64,000 bases of DNA from contig NZ_LR134263.1 in the NCBI RefSeq assembly GCF_900636325.1, positions 620,001 through 684,000 of the forward strand. The letters are read 5' to 3'. The DNA is from Staphylococcus delphini (GTDB lineage Bacteria; Bacillota; Bacilli; Staphylococcales; Staphylococcaceae). Made by a program: the position numbers and the translations under genes. Below, one piece after another: positions 54,677 through 63,494 of this stretch. The notes beneath the pieces are model-generated. The model was not told the origin of the DNA and made no database searches. It saw only the letters and a list, made by a program, of their open reading frames with translations. Position 1 is the first letter of the stretch, and each line of letters starts with the position of its first letter.

Positions 54677-55753
54677 ATGAAAATAGCAATTGTAGGATCA
54701 GGTAACGGGGCAGTGACAGCAGCAGTTGATATGATGAATCAAGGGCATCAGGTCAAACTGTATTGTCGTAACCAATCCATCAGTAAATTTGATTATGCCA
54801 TTGAACAAGGTGGCTTTAATTTTAATAATGAGGGCACAGAAAGTTTTGTACCATTCACGAATATTAGTGACGACATGGGCTACGTTTTAGAGGGTGCTGA
54901 AATTGTTATGTTATGTATCCCTTCGTCATTTATCGAATATTATGCGGAATTAATGTCATCGCATATTAATAATGATCAAATTATTTTCTTTAATATGGCA
55001 GCAGCAATGGGTTCAGCACGTTTTATTAAAGTTTTAGAAGAATACAAAATAGACACACGTCCTATTTTTGCAGAAGCGAACACTTTAACGTATGGGACAC
55101 GCGTCAACTTCGAAACAGCTTCAGTCGATTTATCATTAAATGTACGAAAAGTTTATTTCTCTACATTAAATGAAAAGGATTTAACAAAAACATTTAAAAA
55201 AGTGGAATCACTCTATCCATATATTGTTAAAGAAGAAAGTTTATGGCGTACAAATTTAGAAAACGGGAACCCAGAAGTACATCCTGGACCAACGTTATTG
55301 AATGTGGGACGTATTGATTACAGTGGAGATTTTGCGCTTTATAAAGAAGGAATCACAAATCATACGGTGCGCTTGTTACATGCAGTCGAAGTCGAGCGTT
55401 TAACGTTAGGGCGCAAGTTAGGTTTTGAGTTGGAAACGGCGAAAGAAGCCCGTATTGCACGTGGTTATTTAGAGCGTGAGATGGAAGATGAACCACTCAA
55501 CAAGCTGTTCAATCATAGCCCAGTCTTTTCACGAATTCCAGGACCGAATAAAGTAAACAACCGCTATTTAACTGAAGATATCGCTTATGGTCTCGTATTA
55601 TGGTCGAGTTTAGGTAGAGAAATAGGGGTACCTACACCGAATATTGATGCGATTATTGTGATTGCGTCAACGATTTTAGAGCGTGATTTCTTCAATGAGG
55701 GCTTAACAATTGAATACTTAGGAAGAGAAAATGTAGGGTTAGCTTCTTACTAA
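54677..55753 (+). CDS. NAD(P)-dependent octopine/nopaline dehydrogenase family protein
   Basis: 358 residues. Rossmann motif IAIVGSGNGAVTAAVDM (3-19), then the all-helical opine-dehydrogenase catalytic domain with HPGPTLLNVGRI (about 206-217; the histidine is the expected catalytic residue). Opine dehydrogenases reductively condense an amino acid and a keto acid. It is not the staphylopine dehydrogenase CntM context: no cnt genes are near. Its partner is the NhaC antiporter 26 bases downstream, which may move a substrate or product. Weak ribosome site (AGAAGGGTAAATA). Confidence 0.88.
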   Translation: MKIAIVGSGNGAVTAAVDMMNQGHQVKLYCRNQSISKFDYAIEQGGFNFNNEGTESFVPFTNISDDMGYVLEGAEIVMLCIPSSFIEYYAELMSSHINNDQIIFFNMAAAMGSARFIKVLEEYKIDTRPIFAEANTLTYGTRVNFETASVDLSLNVRKVYFSTLNEKDLTKTFKKVESLYPYIVKEESLWRTNLENGNPEVHPGPTLLNVGRIDYSGDFALYKEGITNHTVRLLHAVEVERLTLGRKLGFELETAKEARIARGYLEREMEDEPLNKLFNHSPVFSRIPGPNKVNNRYLTEDIAYGLVLWSSLGREIGVPTPNIDAIIVIASTILERDFFNEGLTIEYLGRENVGLASY

Positions 55754-55778
55754 AAATACAAAGGGGAGTGTGTTGTGT

Positions 55779-57176
55779 ATGAAAAGAAAACCTACTTTAT
55801 TAGAGTCACTGTCAACCATTTTCGTGATGATGATTGTGGTTTGTGTGGGCTTTATCTTTTTTAAAATACCTGTACAACCTTTATTAATTATTTCGGCAAC
55901 GTATGCGTCATGGATTGCATGGCGTGTTGGCTTGCGTTGGAAAGATTTAGAAGAAGGGATTACAGATCGTTTAGCGACAGCGATGCCCGCGATATTCATT
56001 ATTTTGACAGTCGGTATTATCGTTGGTTCCTGGATGTATTCAGGCACTGTACCCGCACTGATTTATTATGGTTTGAAATTTTTAAGTCCGAGTTACTTTC
56101 TCATTTCGGCATTTCTCATTTCAGCCATTACTTCAGTGGCCACAGGGACAGCATGGGGGTCAGCATCCACTGCGGGTATCGCTTTAATGGCAATCGGCTT
56201 ACATATGGATATTCCAGCAGGCATGGCAGCCGGTGCAATTATTTCAGGTGCAGTATTTGGCGATAAAATGTCACCGTTATCGGATACGACCAATTTGGCA
56301 TCATTAGTGACACGTGTGAACATTTTCAGCCACATCAAACATATGGTTTGGACGACTGTACCGGCATCGATTATCGGGCTTATCGTTTGGCATATCGCAT
56401 CAAGAAGGTTTTCAGTTCAGACGAATACAGCACAAATTGACGCATTGTTAAAAGACATTGCGACAATGTACCATATTAACTTTTTCGTTTGGCTTCCGTT
56501 AATTGTCATTGTCATTTGTCTTTTAGCTAAAATTTCAACTGTACCATCGATGCTCATTTCTAGCGTCGTGGCCATTTTAGTCGGCTGGTTGAACAATGGC
56601 TTTCAACTTAAAAATGGCTTCATTGCGACATTTAGTGGTTTTACACCCAAGATGTTACTCGGTCAAGAAGGCTTGTCTCAAAAAGCGTTGTCATTGATTG
56701 AGCAAGGTGGCATGATGAGTATGACGCAAGTATTAGTGACGATTTTTTGTGGCTATGCTTTCGCGGGAATTGTCGAAAAAGCGGGCTGTTTAGACGTGAT
56801 TTTGCATAGTATTTCTAAAAATATTAATTCACGCGGTCAACTCATTCTCGTGACGGTTATCGGAAGTTTAATGATGGTGCTCGCTGCAGGGGTGGCGTCA
56901 GTTGTGATTATTATGGTCGGTGTCTTACTCATGCAAATGTATGACAAAATGGACTTGGATCGGGTGAATTTATCTCGAACACTAGAAGACTCTGGAACGA
57001 TGATCATCCCACTCATTCCATGGGGCACATCAGGTATTTATTATACGCAACAACTCGGTGTCGGTGTAGGGCAATTTTTGATTTGGGCCGTGCCATGCTA
57101 CCTTTGCGTACTTATCGCATTGTTCTATGGCTTTACCGGTATCGGCATTAAAAAGAAAGCACCTGTTTCATCATAA
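55779..57176 (+). CDS. NhaC-family antiporter (third of three), paired with opine dehydrogenase
   Basis: 465 residues from ATG 55779, ten bases after GGGGAG; GTG and TTG codons closer to the site are alternatives. About 11 membrane segments. NhaC loops ATGTAWGSASTAGIALMAIG and GAVFGDKMSPLSDTTNLASL are closer to the malate/lactate-type NhaC proteins (MleN-like) than those of the two other copies. Co-transcription with the opine dehydrogenase suggests it exchanges an organic acid or amino-acid derivative. Followed by a strong hairpin terminator. Confidence 0.9.
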   Translation: MKRKPTLLESLSTIFVMMIVVCVGFIFFKIPVQPLLIISATYASWIAWRVGLRWKDLEEGITDRLATAMPAIFIILTVGIIVGSWMYSGTVPALIYYGLKFLSPSYFLISAFLISAITSVATGTAWGSASTAGIALMAIGLHMDIPAGMAAGAIISGAVFGDKMSPLSDTTNLASLVTRVNIFSHIKHMVWTTVPASIIGLIVWHIASRRFSVQTNTAQIDALLKDIATMYHINFFVWLPLIVIVICLLAKISTVPSMLISSVVAILVGWLNNGFQLKNGFIATFSGFTPKMLLGQEGLSQKALSLIEQGGMMSMTQVLVTIFCGYAFAGIVEKAGCLDVILHSISKNINSRGQLILVTVIGSLMMVLAAGVASVVIIMVGVLLMQMYDKMDLDRVNLSRTLEDSGTMIIPLIPWGTSGIYYTQQLGVGVGQFLIWAVPCYLCVLIALFYGFTGIGIKKKAPVSS

Positions 57177-57196
57177 AAGGATAGCGATTCATGATT

Positions 57197-57250
57197 AAAA
57201 GTATATATTCTAAAATCAAAAATAACTGATTTTAGGTATATGCTTTTTTT
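57197..57250 (+). terminator. Terminator of the opine dehydrogenase-NhaC operon
   Basis: AAAAGTATATATTCTAAAATCA opposes TGATTTTAGGTATATGCTTTT (about 20 bp with wobble pairs), followed by T7. Confidence 0.8.
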
Positions 57251-57452
57251 AATAAGTTAAATGAATGCGTGCGATAGGAGTGGAGTGGGAAATGAAGCAA
57301 ACGCAAAGCCTTATTGTAAAAGGGGATATCGGTATCAAAATAAAAAGAAAATTTTAAATAATTGAATCGTATATGTTTTAGTTAGATAGAAAACGGTTAT
57401 AGTATAAGCATAAAGAGGTGATTCCATCTTATACTTAATAGTTCTAGTAGCG

Positions 57453-57929
57453 ATGATTCTATTATGGTTTGGGATTCACCGATACATCAATCACGATGAA
57501 CAGCAACTTAAAAGTCCTTCTGTAATATCATGGGTTATCAGCCTGTTACTGTATTTTGTAGCGATTGTACTGTATCAGACTGATGCCCTTCATTTATATG
57601 AGCGAATCCATGAAATCGCACTCGTCACAGTTTTTGGTTTCATTGTGGCTTGGACGTATTCACATCTTTATCGCTCTATAGATACTATCGTTTATACAGT
57701 GATGATTGTATTGTTCACACTTGTTATTTTTGCGACAAGTGGCCCAAGCCTGTTGGTTTCTAATGCCATTACGATGATGCTCGTCATACGCTTGATTTTG
57801 ACAGCAGTATTTGTAGGGATAGGTGTGCACGTCGTCATCAAGCAACTGAAAGTTAAAAACATGGAAAACTTCCCATTACTCTATTTCTTTGCATTTGGTT
57901 ATTGGGTAACGATTGCTTATTGGTTGTAA
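57453..57929 (+). CDS. Membrane protein, unknown function
   Basis: 158 residues from ATG 57453, with five predicted membrane helices. GAGGTG, the only ribosome site, lies 32 bases upstream, while the frame stays open to it with hydrophobic codons (ILYLIVLVA). No ATG, GTG or TTG occurs in that stretch, so either ATG 57453 is used without a good site, or translation begins at a rare ATC (57426). Not recognised. It lies between the NhaC gene and ssaA. Confidence 0.65.
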   Translation: MILLWFGIHRYINHDEQQLKSPSVISWVISLLLYFVAIVLYQTDALHLYERIHEIALVTVFGFIVAWTYSHLYRSIDTIVYTVMIVLFTLVIFATSGPSLLVSNAITMMLVIRLILTAVFVGIGVHVVIKQLKVKNMENFPLLYFFAFGYWVTIAYWL

Positions 57930-58034
57930 AGCATGAGGAGTTTCAAGTGCTCAGTTGCCACGTATGACGAGCGTAGCGATTTTAAAGCGGCGAGATTGTA
58001 AAAGAGAAGCATGTGATTCAACTTAAAAAAATAT

Positions 58035-58073
58035 ACAAAAAAGAACCCTCTGCATATCTATATGCGGAGGGTT
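58035..58073 (-). terminator. ssaA terminator
   Basis: AACCCTCTGCATA (58044-58056) and TATGCGGAGGGTT (58061-58073), with a run of T on the minus strand. Confidence 0.82.
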
Positions 58074-58093
58074 TGATCTATGAAAGATTCATA

Positions 58094-58843
58094 TTAGTGA
58101 ATGTAGTTGTATGATGCTGCTTGGCTAGCTGAGATTGTACGACTTGTTACAACACCAGGACCGAAACCGTAGTTCATTTCTGATACGACAATAGAACCAT
58201 TAGCGTTTACGCTTTCAACGTATGCGACATGACCAAAAGCACCTTGAGCTGTTTGTAAAATCGCACCTGCTGATGGGCGGTTATTTACAGTGTAACCTGC
58301 TGCAGCTGCTGCGTTTGCCCAGTTGCTTGCGTTACCCCAAGTTGAACCGATTGTACCACCTACACGATCAAATACGTAATACGTACATTGACCTACAGTG
58401 TATAAGTTCGCACTTGATCCACCTCTTGATACTGAACGTGTAGACGTTGAAGTTGTTGTATAAGATGATGTGTAATCACGTGAACTGTATGAGCTAGACG
58501 TGCTTGTTGTTTGTGTTGTATATGATGGAGCACTATAGCGTTGTGTTGGTGCGCTGTAAGTACGTGTTGGTTGCGTGTATGAAGCACCCGCTGTTGCATC
58601 ATAACCAGTGTAGTAAGAAGCTGATGCGTTACCACCGTTAAAGCGTTCTGGTGACCAGTTACCTTCCCATGTGAAGTGGTAGTTACCTTGATTGTCGATT
58701 GTGTAAGAATAGCTATAAGATGTTGGATCTTGTGGGTTATATCCACCGTTGTATTCTGCTGCTTGTGCATCATGACCGTGAGCTAATGTTAAAGCAGCAA
58801 CACCTGCTGTAGCGATTGAAGTTGTAGCGATTAATTTTTTCAT
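58094..58843 (-). CDS. ssaA: Staphylococcal secretory antigen SsaA, CHAP amidase
   Basis: 249 residues from ATG 58843 after AGGAGGATT. Signal peptide (residues 1-29, cleavage near DAQAA-EYN), then [19 protein letters not shown] and [10 protein letters not shown], which match S. aureus SsaA closely, a Ser/Thr/Tyr-rich linker (about 85-150), and the CHAP domain: [14 protein letters not shown] (nucleophile cysteine) and [17 protein letters not shown] (histidine). Cell-wall hydrolase, member of the WalKR regulon in S. aureus. WalR-type box at 59120. Confidence 0.94.
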   Translation of the reverse strand: MKKLIATTSIATAGVAALTLAHGHDAQAAEYNGGYNPQDPTSYSYSYTIDNQGNYHFTWEGNWSPERFNGGNASASYYTGYDATAGASYTQPTRTYSAPTQRYSAPSYTTQTTSTSSSYSSRDYTSSYTTTSTSTRSVSRGGSSANLYTVGQCTYYVFDRVGGTIGSTWGNASNWANAAAAAGYTVNNRPSAGAILQTAQGAFGHVAYVESVNANGSIVVSEMNYGFGPGVVTSRTISASQAASYNYIH

Positions 58844-59119
58844 TCTAAAAAATCCTCCTAAGATCATTTTATTCAAGATTATAAAGTAAATTCACTAAAG
58901 TGTGATTTGATTTTCTGCATAAGTATAAACCAACTGTTGTGGTTTAATAACGATATATACTGTATCAGAAAAAAAATCGCTTGTGTAGTACTTCTTTATT
59001 TTGTAATGTTTAATCATTTTGATGAAAATCGATGTAATATTAGTGGGGTTTATAAAGCCCTTTGTTAAGGGGTTTTTAGACAAAAAAAGAAAATGTTTGA
59101 AAGTAGTTTAAAATATTCT

Positions 59120-59136
59120 GTTACATAATTGTAATA
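59120..59136 (+). promoter_or_regulatory. WalR-type box upstream of ssaA
   Basis: TGTTAC-ATAAT-TGTAAT, an exact match to TGTWAH-N5-TGTWAH, 277 bases before the ssaA ATG. The 708-base gap between ssaA and the LLM oxidoreductase gene otherwise holds only the latter's promoter; the ssaA leader shares an AACGA..ACTGTATCA segment with that of the paralogue at 54 kb. Confidence 0.6.
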
Positions 59137-59483
59137 TAGTTACAGGAACATTTCGTCACAAATTTTCGAGTGGCTTTTGTGTTATGAAAACAAAAGGGAA
59201 ATTATACATAATGCATTGAACGAGGCATATTTATGCATCTTGAACTGCATATTTGGGTAGAGTATAGATGAATGTCACTTTTATTTTGCCTCAGAGCTAA
59301 AACATCATTTGAATGTATTTTTATAATGAAGAAATAGATTTAATTGAAAGTTAGTGAACGTATTTTTACCTATTATAATAGAAGAAAATAGAATAAAGCA
59401 TGATTGTTTATCTATACATATAATAGAAGAAATGTGTTGTTTTAAGATGTGTACGTTATAAATTGAAATCGGAATCTTTCTTA

Positions 59484-59533
59484 TTGACAAATCGCATAGG
59501 AGAGGGATATAATCTTAGTATAAAAATTATACT
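59484..59533 (+). promoter_or_regulatory. Promoter of the LLM oxidoreductase-DoxX operon with QsrR-type operator
   Basis: TTGACA (59484-59489), 18-base spacer, TATAAT (59508-59513). GTATA-AAAAT-TATAC at 59518-59532, extended by one base each side to a perfect AGTATAA/TTATACT repeat, matches the QsrR operator and covers the transcription start. Confidence 0.7.
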
Positions 59534-59551
59534 TGAAAAGGTGGTGCTGAG

Positions 59552-60604
59552 ATGAAAATTGAATTAGGATTGACATCTTTTGCAGAAAACACAGATATGC
59601 ATACTGAAGAAGGTGTGTTGCCTGCGATTTCAAGTGCCGAACGGATTCGTAATATTGTTGAAGAAATTCAATTAGCAGATGAAGTGGGACTTGATGTATA
59701 TGGGCTAGGGGAACATCACCGTCCGGATTATGCTGTATCTAGTCCAACAACTGTACTTGCGGCTGCAGCAACTTTAACGAAAAATATTAAATTGTCCTCT
59801 GCGGTAACCGTATTGTCTTCAGATGATCCGATACGTGTTTACCAACAATTTGCGACAATTGATGCGTTATCGGATGGTCGTGCAGAAATTATGGCTGGTC
59901 GCGGGTCATTCATTGAATCCTTTCCATTGTTTGGATATGACCTCAAAAATTATGAAGCCCTTTATGATGAAAAATTAGAGCTATTATTAAAAATTAATCG
60001 AAATACTATTGTACATTGGGAAGGCACACTCACACCTAATATTGAGGGACGAGGGGTTTATCCACGTGCAGTACAAAAAGAATTGCCAGTGTGGTTAGCA
60101 ACAGGCGGCACACCTGAATCATCACTGAAAGCAGGATCTTTAGGTTTACCAATCACTTATGCGATAATAGGTGGGGACCCAAAACGATTTAGACGAAATA
60201 TTGCAATGTATAAAGCGGTCGCTGAATCCAATGGTTATCAAGGTGATCAACTTCAAATCGCCACACACTCTTGGGGTTACGTTGCTGAAACAGATGAACA
60301 AGCAGAACGTGAATTCCGTCCAAGTGCAGAAGCACATCATAATGTCATCGCTAAGGAAAGAGGTTGGCCACCATTTTCTGATGAACATTTCCAAAGAGAG
60401 GTTGGCCCTAACGGTGCAATGTACGTGGGTAGTCCTGAAACAGTTGCACAAAAAATTATTGATACCATCGAAGCATTAGGTATTACACGATTTATGTTAC
60501 ACTTACCATTAGGTTCTATGCCACATGAAAGAACAATGCATGCAATTAGACTTTTTGGGGAAAAGGTAAAACCTATCGTCGATGCACATTTTGAAAACAA
60601 ATAG
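59552..60604 (+). CDS. LLM-class (luciferase-like) flavin-dependent oxidoreductase
   Basis: 350 residues, AAAAGGTGG before the ATG. Bacterial-luciferase TIM barrel: GLTSFAENT at the N-terminus, DVYGLGEHHRPDYAVSSPTTVLAA (partial, about 47-70), DALSDGRAEIMAGRGSF, and VGSPETVAQKIIDTIEALGITRFML near the C-terminus. Uses FMNH2 to oxidise or reduce a small molecule. Followed 12 bases later by a DoxX gene; the QsrR-type operator implies a role in quinone or electrophile stress. Confidence 0.92.
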   Translation: MKIELGLTSFAENTDMHTEEGVLPAISSAERIRNIVEEIQLADEVGLDVYGLGEHHRPDYAVSSPTTVLAAAATLTKNIKLSSAVTVLSSDDPIRVYQQFATIDALSDGRAEIMAGRGSFIESFPLFGYDLKNYEALYDEKLELLLKINRNTIVHWEGTLTPNIEGRGVYPRAVQKELPVWLATGGTPESSLKAGSLGLPITYAIIGGDPKRFRRNIAMYKAVAESNGYQGDQLQIATHSWGYVAETDEQAEREFRPSAEAHHNVIAKERGWPPFSDEHFQREVGPNGAMYVGSPETVAQKIIDTIEALGITRFMLHLPLGSMPHERTMHAIRLFGEKVKPIVDAHFENK

Positions 60605-60616
60605 GAGGAATTAGAA

Positions 60617-60970
60617 ATGATTTTACGTTACGTTACAAACTTAAAGGTTGCAAAACACTTATACGATGCAGCTCAACCAAAATTGAAAGGTGACCAAGGT
60701 ATGAAGGACGCTTTTGAAATGTTCAAATTACCTGAAAGCATGGTTAAAGTCATTGGTGTTACTGAAGCTGTAGCTGCTGGTCTTTTCGCTATTAGTATTT
60801 TTGACAAACGTTTATCACAAGTTGCTTCAGTGTTAACTCTTGGTGTATTAGCAGGTGCAATTTACAAACACATTGAAGCTGGTCAAGGTAAAGAAGGTGC
60901 ACAACACGCAATCGACGTGGCATCTTTAGCTGGCTTAAGCTTAGTTGACAACTTAGTTAACAAAAAATAA
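60617..60970 (+). CDS. DoxX-family protein
   Basis: 117 residues, AGGAGGAATT before the ATG. Three or four membrane helices with the DoxX motif VIGVTEAVAAGLFAISIFDKRLSQVASVLTLGVLAGAIYKHIEAGQ (residues about 46-91, read in parts). DoxX-like proteins pair with flavin or quinone enzymes in thiol/quinone stress operons, as with YfiD beside CatE in Bacillus. Second gene of the QsrR-box operon. Confidence 0.85.
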   Translation: MILRYVTNLKVAKHLYDAAQPKLKGDQGMKDAFEMFKLPESMVKVIGVTEAVAAGLFAISIFDKRLSQVASVLTLGVLAGAIYKHIEAGQGKEGAQHAIDVASLAGLSLVDNLVNKK

Positions 60971-61068
60971 TTACAATAACATATTCATTTGATGTTTATT
61001 GTACTAGCTCTTTAGTTTGAAAATTTATTATTGACGACGATAACTTAAAAATGAATATTTGATAATTT

Positions 61069-61107
61069 AACCTACAAAGTATTTATCTTTGTAGGTTATT
61101 ATTTTTT
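61069..61107 (+). terminator. Terminator of the LLM-DoxX operon
   Basis: AACCTACAAAG (61069-61079) pairs perfectly with CTTTGTAGGTT (61087-61097), T-rich tail. The 325 bases that follow, up to sarR, are very AT-rich and must contain the sarR promoter, which I could not fix. Confidence 0.82.
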
Positions 61108-61432
61108 TATTCTTTTAAAGTATTTCGATGGATTGCCAATAAGACGTTTGCACAAAACTCAATTGTTGTTTAATTAAAATCGAAGTATAAAATTAATTTG
61201 TTTATAATCTTTATTTTCGCTTATATTAGGCATTTTTCTACATCGCTTATTTTACTAAAGAAAAAATAACAAAAATTTTTTCAGAAACGATACTGAGAAA
61301 GTAATTGAAAAAAAGACAGATTCGGTTTAAAATATAAACGTTAAAATATTAAATTTCCAAGTTAATATAGTTATTAGGAAAATTAGAGAAGAAACCTATT
61401 AAACTTGGCACTTATTTATAGGGGGTAAGCGT

Positions 61433-61780
61433 ATGGAAAAGTATCAAATCAAAAATATGAAAGAGTTAATGACGATCAGCTTCACGACAAAAGGGATTTA
61501 CACAGAAATTAAGAAAAAGTATAGCTTAACTTACGAAGAACTGTTCATTTTAACGTTTATTTTGGAACATCAACAAGAAACATATAACGTGAAAGATATT
61601 ATTAGAGCTTCTAAGTTTAAGCCATATTACATTACGAAAGCGATGCAAAAGCTTAAAGACTTTGGTTTCTTAACTAAAAAGCGTAATGAACAAGATGAAA
61701 GAACAGTCATTATTGAAGTTTCAAAAGAGCAATACGAAAAAATTGCGAGCTTATTTAACGAAATCGAAACGTTACTTTAA
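61433..61780 (+). CDS. sarR: SarA-family regulator SarR
   Basis: 115 residues, the length of S. aureus SarR, with GGGGGTAAG before the ATG. Single SarA-type winged helix: helices in KKKYSLTYEELFILTFILEH, recognition region SKFKPYYITKAMQKLKDFGF, and the wing KKRNEQDERTVIIEV, with the conserved DER. SarR controls sarA and agr expression in S. aureus. Position close to ssaA also matches S. aureus sarR. SarA itself is the alternative by sequence, but the context is not that of sarA. Confidence 0.85.
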   Translation: MEKYQIKNMKELMTISFTTKGIYTEIKKKYSLTYEELFILTFILEHQQETYNVKDIIRASKFKPYYITKAMQKLKDFGFLTKKRNEQDERTVIIEVSKEQYEKIASLFNEIETLL

Positions 61781-61968
61781 GCGGTCATAGACGGATTGAC
61801 AGCATGTAGCTTGAGCGGGCAATAAACGATGAACAGTATTGGATATAGCGTCAAGTAGTTGCGGATTGAAGGGCATATCATCTGTTACTAGCAGCGACAT
61901 ATCCTAAGAAAACCCCTATCTAGATGTGTTCTTGAGTGCACTATAGATAGTGAAAAGAGATGGAGAAT

Positions 61969-62011
61969 AAGCGACAAAAAGTGTACACAATAAGCTTTTT
62001 GTCGCTTTTTT
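61969..62011 (+). terminator. Strong terminator downstream of sarR
   Basis: AAGCGACAAAAAG (61969-61981) and CTTTTTGTCGCTT (61995-62007) are perfect 13-bp arms, with T6. It is 190 bases after the sarR stop; the interval and the rest of the 435-base gap show no gene. Confidence 0.85.
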
Positions 62012-62215
62012 AATTGTTATTGCAACAGTATGATTAGCGGGAGGCTGATGTGTGTCCAGAACGTCATCGAAAAAATACTTTTCAACCCATGATTCCACTA
62101 TAGTCCTCGTTATATTTTAAAACTTATTTTCAAACTCGGATTAGGCATTCGCACATATTTATATTATAATGTTGACAAAGTAAGTAAGAAATAAAAAGAT
62201 TGAGAGGTTTTAGAA

Positions 62216-63376
62216 ATGAAATCTGTGTTAATCCAGTCTGCTGTACAGAAAGAATGGGTCGCAAAGCTTGAAGCGCATCGTGAAGAATTAACAAAATATG
62301 CACAAAGTAATGATCGAGCGCATCGTTTTCCTCATGAGAATATTCAATGGTTAGTTGACGAGGGGTATACGCAATTGACATTACCTGAATCGTATGGCGG
62401 ACGCGGGGCTACCTTAGAAGATATGGTCGTCCTTCAGTCAGTGCTTGGCTCGATTGATGGACCTACTGCACTTTCAATTGGTTGGCACATTGCATTGGTA
62501 GGGGAAGTGTTTGAACGCCGCATTTGGGATGAAGTGATTTTAGATGATTTTGCTGAAGCAGTGAAAAAAGGTGCACTGGCAAATAGAGCGGTAAGTGAAG
62601 CGGAAACAGGTAGTCCTACAAGAGGTGGTCGACCTCAAACGTACGCGCGCTTTGAAAATAACCATTATATTTTAAATGGTGTTAAAACATTTACATCGAT
62701 GAGTCCTGTCTTAACACATATCATCGTGGCAGCCTACATCCCTGAAAAAGAACAAGTAGGCTTTTTTATGGTCGAGAAAGGTACGCCAGGTCTAGAAATT
62801 GCGGATAATTGGAATATGGTCGGCATGCGTGCTACAGAAAGTCATGATGTGATACTGAATGATGTGCAAGTTCAACCAGACCAACTTATCGAAATCAGAG
62901 GAGAAGGACCCCCTTATCAAAATGGCTGGTTATTACACCTCCCCGCAACTTATTTAGGTATTGCCCAAGCAGCGCGTGATTATGCAGTTGATTTTGGATT
63001 AAATTATAGTCCGAATAGCATTGAAGGGACGATTGCAGACTTACCTGTTGTGCAACAAAATATCGGTCAAATGGAAACGAAACTCATCACAGCAAGACAT
63101 TTACTTTGGAGTACTGCACGTGCTTATCAAACGATGACACCGCAAGATGTTGTTGCTGCAGAAACCGCTGCAAGTAAAGTCGTCGTGATGAATGAAGGCT
63201 TGGACGTGATTGATTTGGCGATGCGTATCGTCGGTGCGAAAAGTTTAGAAATGGAGCGCCCATTGCAACGATACTTTCGAGATATGCGCGCAGGCCTGCA
63301 TAACCCGCCGATGCAGGACATGGCGTATACTAAAATCGCTCAACAAGCATTGACTGAACGTCGAAGTGATGTATAG
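62216..63376 (+). CDS. Acyl-CoA dehydrogenase-like flavoprotein
   Basis: 386 residues, GAGAGGTTTTAG before the ATG; TATAAT at 62165-62170. ACAD fold: LPESYGGRGATLEDMV in the N-terminal helical domain, ANRAVSEAETGSPTRGG and FTSMSPVLTHIIVAA in the beta domain, NWNMVGMRATESHDVILNDV, and a C-terminal helical domain. The usual catalytic glutamate segment is replaced by PLQRYFRDMRAGLHNPPMQD, which resembles the DszC/SfnB-type flavin monooxygenase branch. Either short acyl-CoA oxidation or FMN/FAD-dependent monooxygenation is possible. Confidence 0.86.
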   Translation: MKSVLIQSAVQKEWVAKLEAHREELTKYAQSNDRAHRFPHENIQWLVDEGYTQLTLPESYGGRGATLEDMVVLQSVLGSIDGPTALSIGWHIALVGEVFERRIWDEVILDDFAEAVKKGALANRAVSEAETGSPTRGGRPQTYARFENNHYILNGVKTFTSMSPVLTHIIVAAYIPEKEQVGFFMVEKGTPGLEIADNWNMVGMRATESHDVILNDVQVQPDQLIEIRGEGPPYQNGWLLHLPATYLGIAQAARDYAVDFGLNYSPNSIEGTIADLPVVQQNIGQMETKLITARHLLWSTARAYQTMTPQDVVAAETAASKVVVMNEGLDVIDLAMRIVGAKSLEMERPLQRYFRDMRAGLHNPPMQDMAYTKIAQQALTERRSDV

Positions 63377-63494
63377 GTCATATCTTTGAAAAGACGATTG
63401 TTTTTTCGTAAAAGAGTCGTTATGATAGTTTTAGAGATAAAAGTTCGACACCAAGCAGAAAAGCAAATTTACATGAATAAAGGAGTATAGGATA

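Noticed and set aside
58393..58773. 126-codon frame on the minus strand overlapping ssaA
   Set aside because: Rich in His/Thr/Gln codons, the out-of-frame reading of the Ser/Tyr repeat linker of SsaA; no ribosome site.
59305..59490. 61-codon minus-strand frame in the gap before the LLM gene
   Set aside because: No Shine-Dalgarno, composition typical of random AT-rich DNA, and it covers the promoter at 59484.
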